DNA of 64,000 nt from Odobenus rosmarus divergens (taxonomy: Eukaryota > Chordata > Mammalia > Carnivora > Odobenidae): assembly GCF_000321225.1 (NCBI RefSeq), contig NW_004450331.1:1662090-1726089 (forward strand), in the 5' to 3' direction. The position numbers and the translations under genes were made by a program. Under the pieces are notes generated by a model. The model did not search any database. It worked only from the letters and a program-made list of their open reading frames with translations, and had not been told where the DNA came from. This document shows positions 1 to 10,559 of this stretch, one piece after another (the stretch's first letter is position 1; every line of letters starts with the position of its first letter).

Positions 1-3000
1 AACACCCCCCTGACTATAATGGACACATCATCTAAGCAAAAGATCAACAAGGAAATAAAGACTTTAAATGACACACCGGACCAAATGGACTTCACGGATA
101 TATTCAGAACATTCCATCCCAAAGCAACGGAATACACATTCTTCTCTAGAGCCCATGGAACATTCTCCAGAATAGATCACATCCTAGTCCACAAATCAGG
201 TCTCAACCGGTACCAAAAGATTAGGATTATTCCCTGCATATTTTCAGACCACAGTGCTTTGAAATTAGAACTCAATCACAAGAGGAAAGTCGGAAAGAAC
301 TCAAATACATGGAGGCTAAAGAGCATCCTACTAAAGAATGAATGGGTCAACCAAGAAATTAAAGAAGAATTAAAAAAATTCATGGAAACCAATGAAAATG
401 AAAACACAACTGTTCAAAATCTTTGGGATGCAGCAAAGGCAGTCCTGAGAGGAAAGTATATAGCAATATGAGCCTTCTCAAGAAACAAGAAAGGTCTCAA
501 ATACACAACCTAACCCTACACCTAAAGGAGCTAGAGAAAAAACAGCAAATAAAGCCTAAACCCAGCAGGAGAAGAGAAATAATAAAGATCAGAGCAGAAA
601 TCAATGAAATAGAAACCAAAAGAACAGTAGAACAGATCAACAAAACTAGGAGCTGGTTCTTTGAAAGAATTAACAAGATTGATAAACCCCTGGCCAGACT
701 TATCCAAAAGAAAAGAGAAATGACCCAAATCAACAAAATCATGAATGAAAGAGGAGAGATCACAACCAACACCAAAGAAATACAAACAATTATAAGAACA
801 TATTATGAGCAACTCTATGCCCCAAATTAGATAACCTGGAAGAAATGGATGCATTCCTAGAGATGTATCAACTACCAAAATTGAACCAGGAAGAAATAGA
901 AAACCTGAACAGACCTATAACCACTAAGGAAATTGAAGCAGTCATCAAAAATCTCCCAACAAACAAAAGCCCGGGGCCAGATGGCTTCCCAGGGAAATTC
1001 TACCAAACATTTAAAGAAGAATTAACACCTATCCTTCTGAAACTGTTCCAAAAAATAGAAATGGAAGGAAAACTTCCAAACTCGTTTTATGAGGCCACCA
1101 TTACCTTGATCCCCAAACCAGACAAAGACCCCATCAAAAAGGAGAATTACAGACCAATATCCTTGATGAACATGGATGCAAAAATTCTCACCAAATACTA
1201 GCCAATAGGATCCAACAGTACATTAAAAGGATTATTCACCATGCCCAAGTGGGATTTATTTCTGGGCTGCAAGGTTGGTTCAACATCCACAAATCAGTCA
1301 ACGTGATACAATATATTAACAAAAGAAAGAACAAGAATCATATGACCCTCTCACTAGATGCCGAGAAAGCATTTGATAAAGTACAGCATCCTTTCTTGAT
1401 CAAAACTCTTCAGAGTATAGGGATAGAGGGTACATACCTCAATATCATAAAAGCCATCTATGAAAAACCTACAGCGAATATCATTCTCAATGGGGAAAAG
1501 CTGAGAGCTTTTCCCCTAAGGTCAGGAACGCGGCAGGGATGTCCACTATCACCACTGCTATTCAACATAGTATTAGAAGTCCTAGCCACAGCAATCAGAC
1601 AACAAAAAGAAATCAAAGGCATCCAAATCGGCAAAGAGGAAGTCAAACTCTCACTCTTTGCAGATGATATGATACTGTATGTGGAAAACCCAAAAGACTC
1701 CACCCCAAAACTGCTAGAACTCATACAGGAATTCAGTAAAGTAGCAGGATATAAAATCAATGCACAGAAATCAGTGGCATTCCTATACACCAACAACAAG
1801 ACAGAAGAGAGACAAATCAAGGAGTCGATCCCATTTACAATTGCACCCAAAACCATAAGATACCTAGGAATAAATTTAACCAAAGAGGCAAAGGATCTGT
1901 ACTCAGAAAACTATAAAATACTCATGAAAGAAATTGAAGAAGACACAAAGAAATGGAAAAACGTTCCATGCTCATGGATTGGAAGAACAAACATTGTGAA
2001 GATGTCAATGCTACCTAGAGCAATCTACACATTCAATGCAATCCCCATCAAAATACCATCCACCTTTTTCAAAGAAATGGAACAAATAATCCTAAAATTT
2101 GTATGGAACCAGAAGAGACCCCGAATAGCCAGAGGAATATTGAAAAAGAAAAGCAAAGCTGGCGGCATCACAATTCCGGACTTCCAGCTCTATTACAAAG
2201 CTGTCATCATCAAGACAGTATGGTACTGGCACAAAAACAGACACATAGATCAATGGAACAGAATAGAGAGCCCAGAAATGGACCCTCAACTCTATGGTCA
2301 ACTATCTTTGACAAAGCAGGAAAGAATGTCCAATGGAAAAAAGACAGTCTCTTCAACAAATGGTGTTGGGAAAATTGGACAGCCACATGCAGAAGAATGA
2401 AACTGGACCATTTCCTTACACCACACACAAAAATAGACTCCAAATGGTTGAAAGACCTAAACGTGAGACAGGAGTCCATCAAAATCCTAAAGGAGAACAC
2501 AGGCAGCAACCTCTTCGACCTCAGCCGCAGCAACTTCTTCCTAGAAACATCGCCAAAGGCAAGGGAAGCCAGGGCAAAAATGAACTATTGGGATTTCATC
2601 AAGATAAAAAGCTTTTGCACAGCAAAAGAAACAGTCCACAAAACCAAAAGACAACCGACAGAATGGGAGAAAATATTTGCAAATGACATATCAGATAAAG
2701 GGCTAGTATCCAAAATCTATAAAGAACTTATCAAACTCAACACCCAAAGAACAAATAATCCAATCAAGAAATGGGCAGAAGACATGAACAGACATTTTTC
2801 CAAAGAAGACATCCAAATGGCCAACAGACACATGAAAAAGTGCTCAACATCGCTCGGCATCAGGGAAATCCAAATCAAAACCTCAATGAGATACCACCTC
2901 ACACCAGTCAGAATGGCTAAAATTAACAAGTCAGGAAACGACAGATGTTGGCGGGGATGCGGAGAAAGGGGAACCCTCCTACACTGTTGGTGGGAATGCA

Positions 3001-3845
3001 AGCTGGTGCAACCCCTCTGGAAAACAGTATGGAGGTTCCTCAAACAGTTGAAAATAGAGCTACCATACGATCCAGCAATTGCACTACTGGGTATTTACCC
3101 CAAAGATACAAATGTAGGGATCCGAAGGGGTACGTGCACCCCAATGTTTATAGCAGCAATGTCCACAATAGCCAAACTGTGGAAAGAGCCAAGATGTCCA
3201 TCGACAGATGAATGGATAAAGAAGATGTGGTATATATACACAATGGAATATTATGCAGCCATCAAAAGGAATGAGATCTTGCCATTTGCAACGACGTGGA
3301 TGGAACTGGAGGGTGTTATGCTGAGTGAAATAAGTCAGTCAGAGAAAGACATGTATCATATGACCTCACTGATATGAGGAATTCTTAATCTCAGGAAACA
3401 AACTGAGGGTTGCTGGAGTGGTGGGGGGTGGGAGGGATTGGGTGGCTGGGTGATAGACATTGGGGAGGGTATGTGCTATGGTGAGCGCTGTGAATTGTGC
3501 AAGACTGTTGAATCACAGATCTGTACTTCTGAAACAAATAATGCAATATATGTTAAGAAAAAAAAGAAGAAGAAGAAGATAGCAGGAGGGGAAGAATGAA
3601 GGGGAGTAAGTCGGAGGGGGAGACGAACCATTAGAGACGATGGACTCTGAAAAACAAACTGAGGGTTCTAGAGGGGAGGGGGGTGGGGGGATGGGTTAGG
3701 CTGGTGATGGGATTAAAGAGGGCACGTTCTGCATGGAGCACTGGGTGTTATGCACAATGAATCATGGAACACTATATCAAAAACTAATGATGTAATATAT
3801 GGTGATTAACATAACAATAAAAAATTTAAAAAAATAGAGTTTAAA
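1..3845 (+). mobile_element. Young LINE-1 (carnivore type), 5' end outside window
   Basis: L1 retrotransposon running off the left edge. It contains ORF2 from inside the endonuclease domain to the C-terminus (19-3377) and a 3' UTR (3378-3845). The 3' UTR has a first G-rich module (about 3400-3545), an A-rich/AAG stretch (3555-3580), a second G-rich module (about 3590-3800) and an A-rich end. The other side is outside the window, so target-site duplications cannot be tested. The AATAAAA-type end near 3820 matches other young L1 3' ends here (antisense at 9838, and at 57472). Confidence 0.93.
19..3377 (+). pseudogene. LINE-1 ORF2 (endonuclease/reverse transcriptase), broken
   Basis: Decayed ORF2 in five overlapping pieces: 19-471, 423-830, 845-1201, 1249-2400 and 2103-3377, so at least four frameshifts or stops interrupt it. 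Visible signatures: the end of the AP-type endonuclease ([10 protein letters not shown], about 247-276); [11 protein letters not shown] in the RT N-terminal part (970-1005); RT motif [10 protein letters not shown] (from 1354); [12 protein letters not shown] (from 1531); the catalytic LFADD (1654-1668); and the C-terminal cysteine motif [18 protein letters not shown] near 2948-3000, which fits CX3CX7HX4C. The family nicks target DNA and reverse-transcribes its own RNA in the nucleus. Catalytic residues in the visible parts remain, but the breaks make this copy inactive for autonomous movement. The 5' part is outside the window. Confidence 0.93.
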
Positions 3846-4974
3846 AAAAAAAGGAATTTCTAAAACTTAAAACATTTTGCTTACCGAACAGAGACAGCAG
3901 GAAGGTTTGGATCTTTCCCTAGACTTGCAGAGGCCTTGTAGAAAGGTGAATTACAAAGCAGGGCTGGGAAGAGCTTCTGAAGCCCATATGGGCATTGCTA
4001 CCATGGACCCCTTTGTGCAGAAAGTGCTAGAGGTGCAAATGTTCCCTGCGGGCTGTCGAAAGAGAGGCCAGCAGTTTCTGCCACCCGTGATCTCCCAGCA
4101 CAATGTGTTCCCGTGGGGGCCCTTCCGGGCCTGCAGGTCACCGCACTGGGAGAAGCAGACACCACCACCTCTCCTACCTCAGTTTGGACAAGGACAAGAG
4201 ATGTCCAAAACATCCCTGCAGACACATGCAGGAACCTGGGACAAGATGCATTAACATTCGTTAACATTCTTAAAGAAGGAAGTTTTAGTTTCACTTTGAA
4301 ATATGTCATAAATTGCTTAGAAGCAAATAAGAGCTAGGCCCCTGCAGAGTTAAGTGGTAAAAGGTCTGCAGATCACCTCCTTGCTAGAGAGTGCCCCTCA
4401 GCGCTGTGGTTCTCCGGACCTTTCTCCCCCCAGGCTTTGAGGCATTGATGCCCATCTGTGGTGCCTCATTCTCTCAGCAAACTGCTGGCCAGGCTCCGCA
4501 CAGATGAATCCTACTGATGGTTAAAGCCAAGCCCAAGTTTGAGGCTAGTACTCCTAGGTTGATTGACCCTCTTTCCAACAGCAATGCCAACCTAACCAAA
4601 AGGATTCCATTTTTTAATGAGAATACAGGAATCAGTCCTTCCTTTTGGGTAGAGAAGGGTAGGATTGGGCAGGGTTCTGGTTCTTTGGGTAACATTTAGT
4701 AGCTGCTGTGGCCCAACAAAAACTTTTCTTGTGTTTTTTCAGTTCCAAGACCTCAGAGCGTCGGGTAGCCTTGAGGCTCTGTTTCACTTCAGTGATGATC
4801 TAAAATATTTCTCTCAGATAGGCTCTGATTCTGGAGCCTGCCTCCATGCTTAGTCCATACATCTTGTTACAGTTAATGGTGAACAGTCAGTTGAGAAATC
4901 TAAGGTAACAAAGCTTTTACTTTATAAATGTTCTACCAAAGAAAGCCAAAAACATATCATAAAACATTCAATCC
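3846..4974. other. No gene or repeat recognised
   Basis: Moderate-GC sequence with several short open frames (for example 3877-4254 and 4517-4699) lacking start context, homology or splice structure that I can recognise. Probably single-copy intergenic DNA downstream of HYCC1. Confidence 0.5.
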
Positions 4975-5180
4975 AGGGCGCCTGGGTGGCTCAGTTGGTT
5001 GGGCAACTCCCTTCGGCTCAGGTCATGATCCTGGAGTCCCAGGATCAAGTCCCGCATCGGGCTCCCTGCTCAGCGAAGAGTCTGCTTCTCCTTTTGACCC
5101 TCCCCCCTCTCATGTTCTCTCTCTCTTTCTCTCTCATTCTCTCTATCAAATAAATAAATAAAATCTTTTAAAAATTAAAA
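4975..5180 (+). mobile_element. Can-SINE (tRNA-Lys-derived)
   Basis: tRNA-like head starting GGGCGCCTGGGTGGCTCAGT, then a CT-rich tract (5095-5145), (AAAT)n and an A-tail. Flanked by direct repeats AAAACATTCAATC/T at 4961-4973 and 5181-5193. Confidence 0.96.
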
Positions 5181-5339
5181 AAAACATTCAATCTGACACG
5201 TTCCAGAAAAATTATTTGAATTTTGCAGCAAATGCTTCAGCCTAAAATAAATGGCTTTGCTTGTAGAAACATGTATGGTACCACACATTTGTCAAAACTC
5301 TCCACTCCTCTGAAAGTGCTGTCGTCCTGGTAACTGGAG

Positions 5340-5475
5340 AACTCAGCAGAGCCAGAGTCCTGCAGGCTGGCGGGGTGTGACCTAGACCCCATGAGGGCAG
5401 GGCTTGAGCCCACTGTTTTCGCTGCCCCATCCCAGGTCCCGGCTCAGAGCCAGGCACAGAGTGGCCACTGGAGAA
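5340..5475 (+). repeat. LINE-2 3' end relic
   Basis: The stretch with CCCATGAGGGCAGGGCTTG followed by CCCATCCCAGGTCCCGG and AGAGCCAGGCACAGAG resembles the conserved L2 3' end (…GAGGGCAGGGAC…CCTGGCACATAGTAGG). Boundaries are approximate. The rest of 5195-6285 shows nothing I recognise. Confidence 0.5.
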
Positions 5476-6289
5476 ACGAGCCCATTTGCTGTATTTGCAA
5501 ATGTAATACGGTAGCAATACACATACATAGTATATGCATCAGTGTATCCGTATATATTTAAACAAAGATGCCTGTGACTTACCTCAAATTGTCCGTGATG
5601 AATTAGAAATGACTTGGTCACCAGTAGAGAAAGAAGGAAATAATTCCCAAAGTTTGGACAGAAGTGGTGGGATGGGGGAGAAAATGTTTCCTTATTTAGC
5701 AGAAGATGACCCGCTTCCTGAGAAGTACCTTTCTCCACATAAACTATAAAAATCATTTCAAAATTTACCACTTTCTGGCTTTTCATACCTTTAAGGAACA
5801 AAACTGACATAAACACACTCAATAGTTTAAAAAAGAGGCAAGAGGGTTATTCACTGACCCCCAGGAAGCCAGCCCTTCTCTCTTTGCAAAGGTGTTTTTT
5901 ATTGCTGTTGTTTTAAGTAAGAGGAGTTGGCAACTGAGAAATTGTTGTGAGACTTGTACATGATAGCAGATGAGACTTTACTCTCCAGAGGAGATTTTTC
6001 CCCTCAGTACACACTGCCGGATAGAATCATGCACTTGATGTAGTAACAAGTAACAGCGGCAACTGAAACCTCAAATCGAAAGGCTCAAAGGGGCACAAGG
6101 AGGAAGCAACAGGGAACCAGATTACACAGAAGGTCTCTCCAAAGGCAAGCACATTCTAGTTCAGACCAGTTAAATTTTCCAACCTGGACGCACTCCTCCC
6201 GCAGACACTGGCGGTCAGCGTTTTTCCAAGCACAAGAAATGCTGACACTTGTGCCCAAGTACAGACTCAAGTCAAACAATCCGGGTTCC

Positions 6290-6510
6290 GGTCCAGCCTT
6301 CTCCCCTCACCAGCCAGGTGGTGGCAGTCCGGCTCACTGATTTCTTCAAGCCTCAGTTTCTCACCTCTAAAATGGGGATAATAATAGTACTTACCTCAGA
6401 GTGGTGATAAAGATTTAAAAAAGAATGATAATGCGTGAAGGTGCATAGAAGAGTATCTGGGGTAGCATTCGTGTTCAAAAGAGCGTAGCTATTGTCATTT
6501 ATTATTAGCA
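6290..6510 (+). repeat. MIR SINE relic
   Basis: Carries the MIR core and 3' half: CTCAGTTTCTCACCTCTAAAATGGGGATAATAATAGTACTTACCTC, cited here in pieces (CTCAGTTTCTC, AAAATGGGGATAATAATAGT), then a region like GATAATGCGTGAAGGTGC and ATTATTAGC. Diverged, with no clear direct repeats. Confidence 0.85.
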
Positions 6511-6526
6511 GGATTTGCATTATTCA

Positions 6527-6534
6527 ATCATCAC

Positions 6535-6573
<39 letters not shown>
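6527..6573 (+). repeat. (CAT)n / (ATC)n microsatellite
   Basis: About 14 near-perfect trinucleotide units directly after the MIR. Read on the minus strand it gives a run of Met (ATG) in a spurious open frame. Probably length-polymorphic. Confidence 0.95.
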
Positions 6574-6899
6574 TATATTTAAGGAGTTTGGCCTGACCTG
6601 AGGTAAAGATGTGTAACGGCAATCATCAGGAGGGAGAAGGTAATGAGTAGTTTTGAAGAAAATAAAATTAAACCCACATTCACGCCTTCCTGTCCCCCCC
6701 ATGTAAGACCCCCCCCAAAACTTTGGGATTAACCTAGGCATTCCACTGGGATTAAGGTAACAAAATGAGTCCCTCTGAGTATGATCCATAGTGGTAGAAA
6801 CAAAGCCATCAGGGTGACATAGAGTACAACAAAAAATGTAGTTTTACTCTTTGGAATTGATTTTTAAGTAATTACTCCCTAGTTTCTCCTCAGAAAAAT

Positions 6900-7235
6900 T
6901 CAAACAATACAGATACAGAAAGAAACTTTCTTTGACCACTTTGATCCTCTGCTTCTAGGGTCATCCCCAGAGGTAAGTAACTGTTATCAGGGTGGAATGC
7001 ATCCTTCAGATTTTTGTCTATAGAAAATACACTATTCGTTTTGGTTCACATAAATGGACTCATACTCTATGTACCATTTGGCAACTGCTTTTTTCATCCA
7101 ATAATGTCTAGAGATGTTTCCATGCTAGCACATATAAATAGCTCTAACTTTTTCACTCTTCGCAGTGTGTGTCTATTCCTAATAACTGAATGGATTGCTT
7201 TAATAGGTCTGATGACAGCCCATCTCTTGCCCTCT
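6900..7235. repeat. Ancient L1M-type 3' UTR relic (tentative)
   Basis: The order of phrases (…GGTAAGTAACTGTTATCAGG…ATGCATCCTTCAGATTTTTGTCTAT…AATGGACTCATACT…CAACTGCTTTTTTCATCCAATAATGTC…GATGTTTCCATG) follows a widespread mammalian L1M 3' UTR sequence that also appears at 38060-38760. Highly diverged; strand not assigned. Confidence 0.4.
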
Positions 7236-7269
7236 TCTGTCTGTTCTTTGTGGGAGATATGACCGTAGC

Positions 7270-7445
7270 TTGAGAGTCTGGAGATTTGTTCTTTGGTTCT
7301 AGTACTTCTAACTAGAAGTGATACCTTAATATAATCATTAAGGCACCCTGAATTTCAGGTCCCTTATCTATCAAATGAGAGAATTGAATTACATGGCTTC
7401 TAATTTCCAGTACAGCTACAATCATCAGGGTTTTGGGCACTGGGA
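7270..7445 (+). repeat. MIR-type relic (tentative)
   Basis: GAGAGTCTGGAGATTTGTTCTTTGG, later CAGGTCCCTTATCTATCAAATGAGAGAATTG and TCTAATTTCCAG follow the MIR pattern (gagtctggagacctgggttc … cttatctgtaaaatgag). Diverged. Confidence 0.4.
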
Positions 7446-9447
7446 CAGAAAAACTATTTCTTCCAGTATCAGAATGAGGAAAGTTGCGGGAGTGGGCAAA
7501 AGCTGATGATTTCTGAAGACGTTCTTCCTGCAAACAGGTATATGCTTTCCAAAAAGTTAGGTCCGTTCCTAAACTGAAGTCTGGTTTCCCTCATTCTTTT
7601 AATGCACACATGGTATTCAATGGTATGTGGGCTTTGTTTGACATCACAGGAGTCAAGATATTTTTGAGTAGTCATGCATAACACAAATTATTCTGGTAGA
7701 ATTTTGTTGAAAGTATTTGCATCTGGGCTGTTTATTGGGGATGGAATTAGGATGTGAGAGGCAGGTTTGGGGAAGTGAGTACTAAAAGGGATGATTTGAG
7801 TGCCCCAAAAAGGTTTGTTCATTTAGTCAACAGGTAACGAACCCCATGTGTGGTGGTGTGGAGATTAAAACAAAGAACCAAGATCGTTAGCCTCTGTGCT
7901 TCCAAAATCTTAGCCAGTGCCTATGCCTCACCTGAGGGGTGTCTGCATTATGGAGTAATTCTCTTGCTCTCCAGTCCATCACCAAGATACTTTCCTGCCA
8001 GATAGTTCAGATGAGACCTTAAGAGCTGCTTGTCAGCATGTCTTTTTAATGAGGTTCCCTTCAACCCAACCATCAATGTTTTAAGTCAGTAGAGAAGAGA
8101 GGGATGGTTGACAATAACCATTTTATTACTATCAGGGTTTCTGGACTGGATAAAGCAAGTATCATTATTAAAACCAAAAACATTATATTTCACTAGAAAA
8201 CAGAAAAGTGGGACCTATTATGGCCTGGATGAGCAGTGATAACATTTGGAGTGTGTGAGCAGGTTGAATATGAGGGCTGCAGTGTTGGATGAGCGGGAGA
8301 GAAAGACTCAGCAAACTATCCCCTGTCTTTTTCCCTTTATCCTCTGGACTAGAGTAGGTTGTAAAGACTTGGGGTGTCCTTACTATGACCTGCCCAACGC
8401 CCCCGGGTGCTGAGCCCTCAGGGAAGGTAAGTTCCACTCCTTTGCTCCCCACCACTCCAATATTCCCTTGGACCAGCACACATCCCCCCCAAACCATAAC
8501 CCCACTCCCTACATGTAGCCCCAGAACTCCAAGACTGGGGTCTCTGGAACTTATTTCTTATTTTATTCCCAGGATCAGCCTTGTCAATGGAGTTAGAGAG
8601 ACAGAGCACAAAACCTGTCAACCCCATCTGGTTCTCTAGTTGACTAAAGAATTCATTGCTTCGCCTCCAGTCCTTAGACTCCCTGCGTCAAAAGAGTTAT
8701 AGTTAAATAAGCACTGGAATAAGCCCTCATTTTTTTTTCACAGAAAGTTAAATAAACATGAATCCATGAAAAGCTAAGCAAAACTTCCCTTCCCCCAACT
8801 CCCCCCACCATCCCCCAGCCTCCCCGCACTATTCACAAATTTAGAGCCTGCAGAGATCAAGGCCAGTCTTAGGCAAAGCTGTAAGGTAGCCTCATATCTG
8901 GATAGTTTTTTTGTAGCCCCTTTTCCCTTGCAGTGACCTCCCTCTGTTCCCTCCCACTGCCCCGCATCCAGAAGACCAGTCATCACAGTGCTCCTTCCCA
9001 GGGTCCTTGGCCATGTCTGGACCACAAAGAAAAGGATGACACACACTCATGCACCCTCATCTCCCAGCCCTGGGAATGGAGGCTTACCCTACACCTCCCA
9101 CAGGAGTGCCGTTGTAGAAGAGGGTCCCTGGAGGAAACAACGTTCTTAAAATTTTGTCTTTAATCGTATATTTCAAACACTATCAGGTAAAAGGGAGTTG
9201 AAGATTTTTAGGTGGTGAAGCACCGCAAATCTCCCCATGTTGCCTTGTCGAGAAATGGAAATTCATTATTCTATAAGTTTCCCGGATATCTCTTTTCATC
9301 CTCAAAACTTAAGGGCTAACATCAGAGAATGAAATTGCTATCTGCCTATATAGTTCAGCAAGATAGAATGGACTGCAAGCTGTAAATGATCTTTTATGTA
9401 AACTGAAAACAAGTTTAATTATCAGTAAATTCAAACGGGATTATATG
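7446..9447. other. No gene or repeat recognised
   Basis: Two kilobases of apparently single-copy sequence. Short open frames (8183-8497 minus, 8385-8639 plus, 8774-9046 minus) overlap on both strands without recognisable protein similarity; they reflect a locally GC-richer stretch, not genes. Confidence 0.5.
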
Positions 9448-9660
9448 GGGGCACCTGGTTGGCTCAGTCACTTAAGTGTCAGTCTCTTGATTTCAGCTCA
9501 GGTCATGATCTTGGGGTCATGAAATCGAGCCCCCGTCAGGCTCCGAGCTCAGCGGGGAGTCTGCTTGGGATTCTCTCTCTCCCTCTCCTGCTGCCCCTCC
9601 CCCCATTTGCGCTCCTGCTCGCTCTCTCTCTCTCTCTCAATAAAATCTTTTTTAAAAAAC
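9448..9660 (+). mobile_element. Can-SINE
   Basis: Head GGGGCACCTGGTTGGCTCAGTC, body, long CT tract (9575-9638), AATAAAATC and A-tail. Direct repeats ATTATATGG at 9440-9448 and 9661-9669, sharing one base with the head. Confidence 0.94.
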
Positions 9661-10056
9661 ATTATATGGACACTTTGGCAAAAATACTTGGGACTTTAAA
9701 AAAGTCATTAAAACTATGTCTGTGTTAGACTGAAATTCTCAAAAATATTCCATATGTATAACATGCACTCCTTTTCTGAGAAACCAGTCCATTCATATCA
9801 ACTTCATGTCAGAAAAAGCTCTGACTGCCTTAATCTTTTTTCTTTTTTTTATTATTATGTTATGTTAATCACCATACATCATTAGTTTTTGATGTAGTGT
9901 TCCATGATTCATTATTTGCATTAACACCCAGTGCTCCATGCAGAATGTGCCCTCCTTAATACCCATCACCAGGCTAACCCATCCTCCCACCCCCCCTCCC
10001 CTCTAGAACCCTCAGTTTGTTTTTCAGAGCCCACCGTCTCTCATGGTTCGTCTCCC

Positions 10057-10263
10057 CCTTCTTTTGGTTTCTGTGATTTCACGCTCCCCTGGTTTATTTA
10101 CCTCTCCACTTCCTAATCAGTCTCCCTTGAATGCTCCTACTTCTCATCTTGCTAGTTAAATATTAAAATTACTCATGGCCCAGGCTTAGACTTCTCTTCT
10201 CCTCTTTCCACACTTACTTCCCAAGCAATGCCATCACTCTTGTGGAATCAATTACCACCCATC
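10057..10263 (-). repeat. Ancient L1M-type 3' UTR fragment next to gap
   Basis: From about 10060 the sequence leaves the young L1 and reads TTTGGTTTCTGTGATTTCACGCTCCCCTGG…CAGTCTCCCTTGAATGC…CTTCTCTTCTCCTCTTTCC, which follows the antisense of a common ancient L1M 3' UTR. It is diverged and unrelated to the flanking young L1, so its position inside the duplicated target site is anomalous. Confidence 0.5.
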
Positions 10264-10313
10264 NNNNNNNNNNNNNNNNNNNNNNNNNNNNNNNNNNNNN
10301 NNNNNNNNNNNNN
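10264..10313. other. Assembly gap (50 N)
   Basis: Run of exactly 50 N inside the L1; a round number typical of a placeholder gap of unknown true size. Confidence 0.99.
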
Positions 10314-10559
10314 CCATTTTTGATTGCCCCTCATAATAGCCTTTTTGATTTCGACTTGGTTTGATTTTAGTTCTTTTATTTCTCCAGAAAGGGTTTCTCT
10401 AATAACTTCCATGCTTTTTTCAAGCCCAGCTGATATCTTTAAAATCATCGTTCTGAATTCTAGTTCTGACATCATACTAATGTCTGTATTGATTAGGTCC
10501 CTGGCAGTCAGTACTGCCTCTTGTTCTTTTTGTTGAGGTGAATTTTTCCATCTTGTCAT
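10314..10559 (-). pseudogene. LINE-1 ORF1 N-terminal fragment, cut by gap
   Basis: Start codon at 10559-10557. The first residues (MTRWKNSPQQKEQEAVL, then DLINTDISMMSELEFRTMILK) are the N-terminal coiled-coil region of the L1 ORF1 protein, the RNA-binding trimeric chaperone of the L1 ribonucleoprotein. About 82 codons are open up to the N run at 10313. Whether the original copy is intact cannot be told. Confidence 0.85.

Noticed and set aside
497..878. Hydrophobic minus-strand open frames resembling membrane proteins
   Set aside because: Antisense shadows of A-rich L1 ORF2.
3877..4254. 125-residue plus-strand open frame with an overlapping minus-strand frame
   Set aside because: No known motif, no splice or promoter context, and equal open length on the opposite strand.
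4975..5050. tRNA-like heads of Can-SINEs as tRNA genes
   Set aside because: They lack a full cloverleaf and mature 3' end, and are followed by CT tracts and A-tails with target duplications: SINEs.
6520..6789. Open frame with a poly-Met run
   Set aside because: Translation of the (CAT)n microsatellite.
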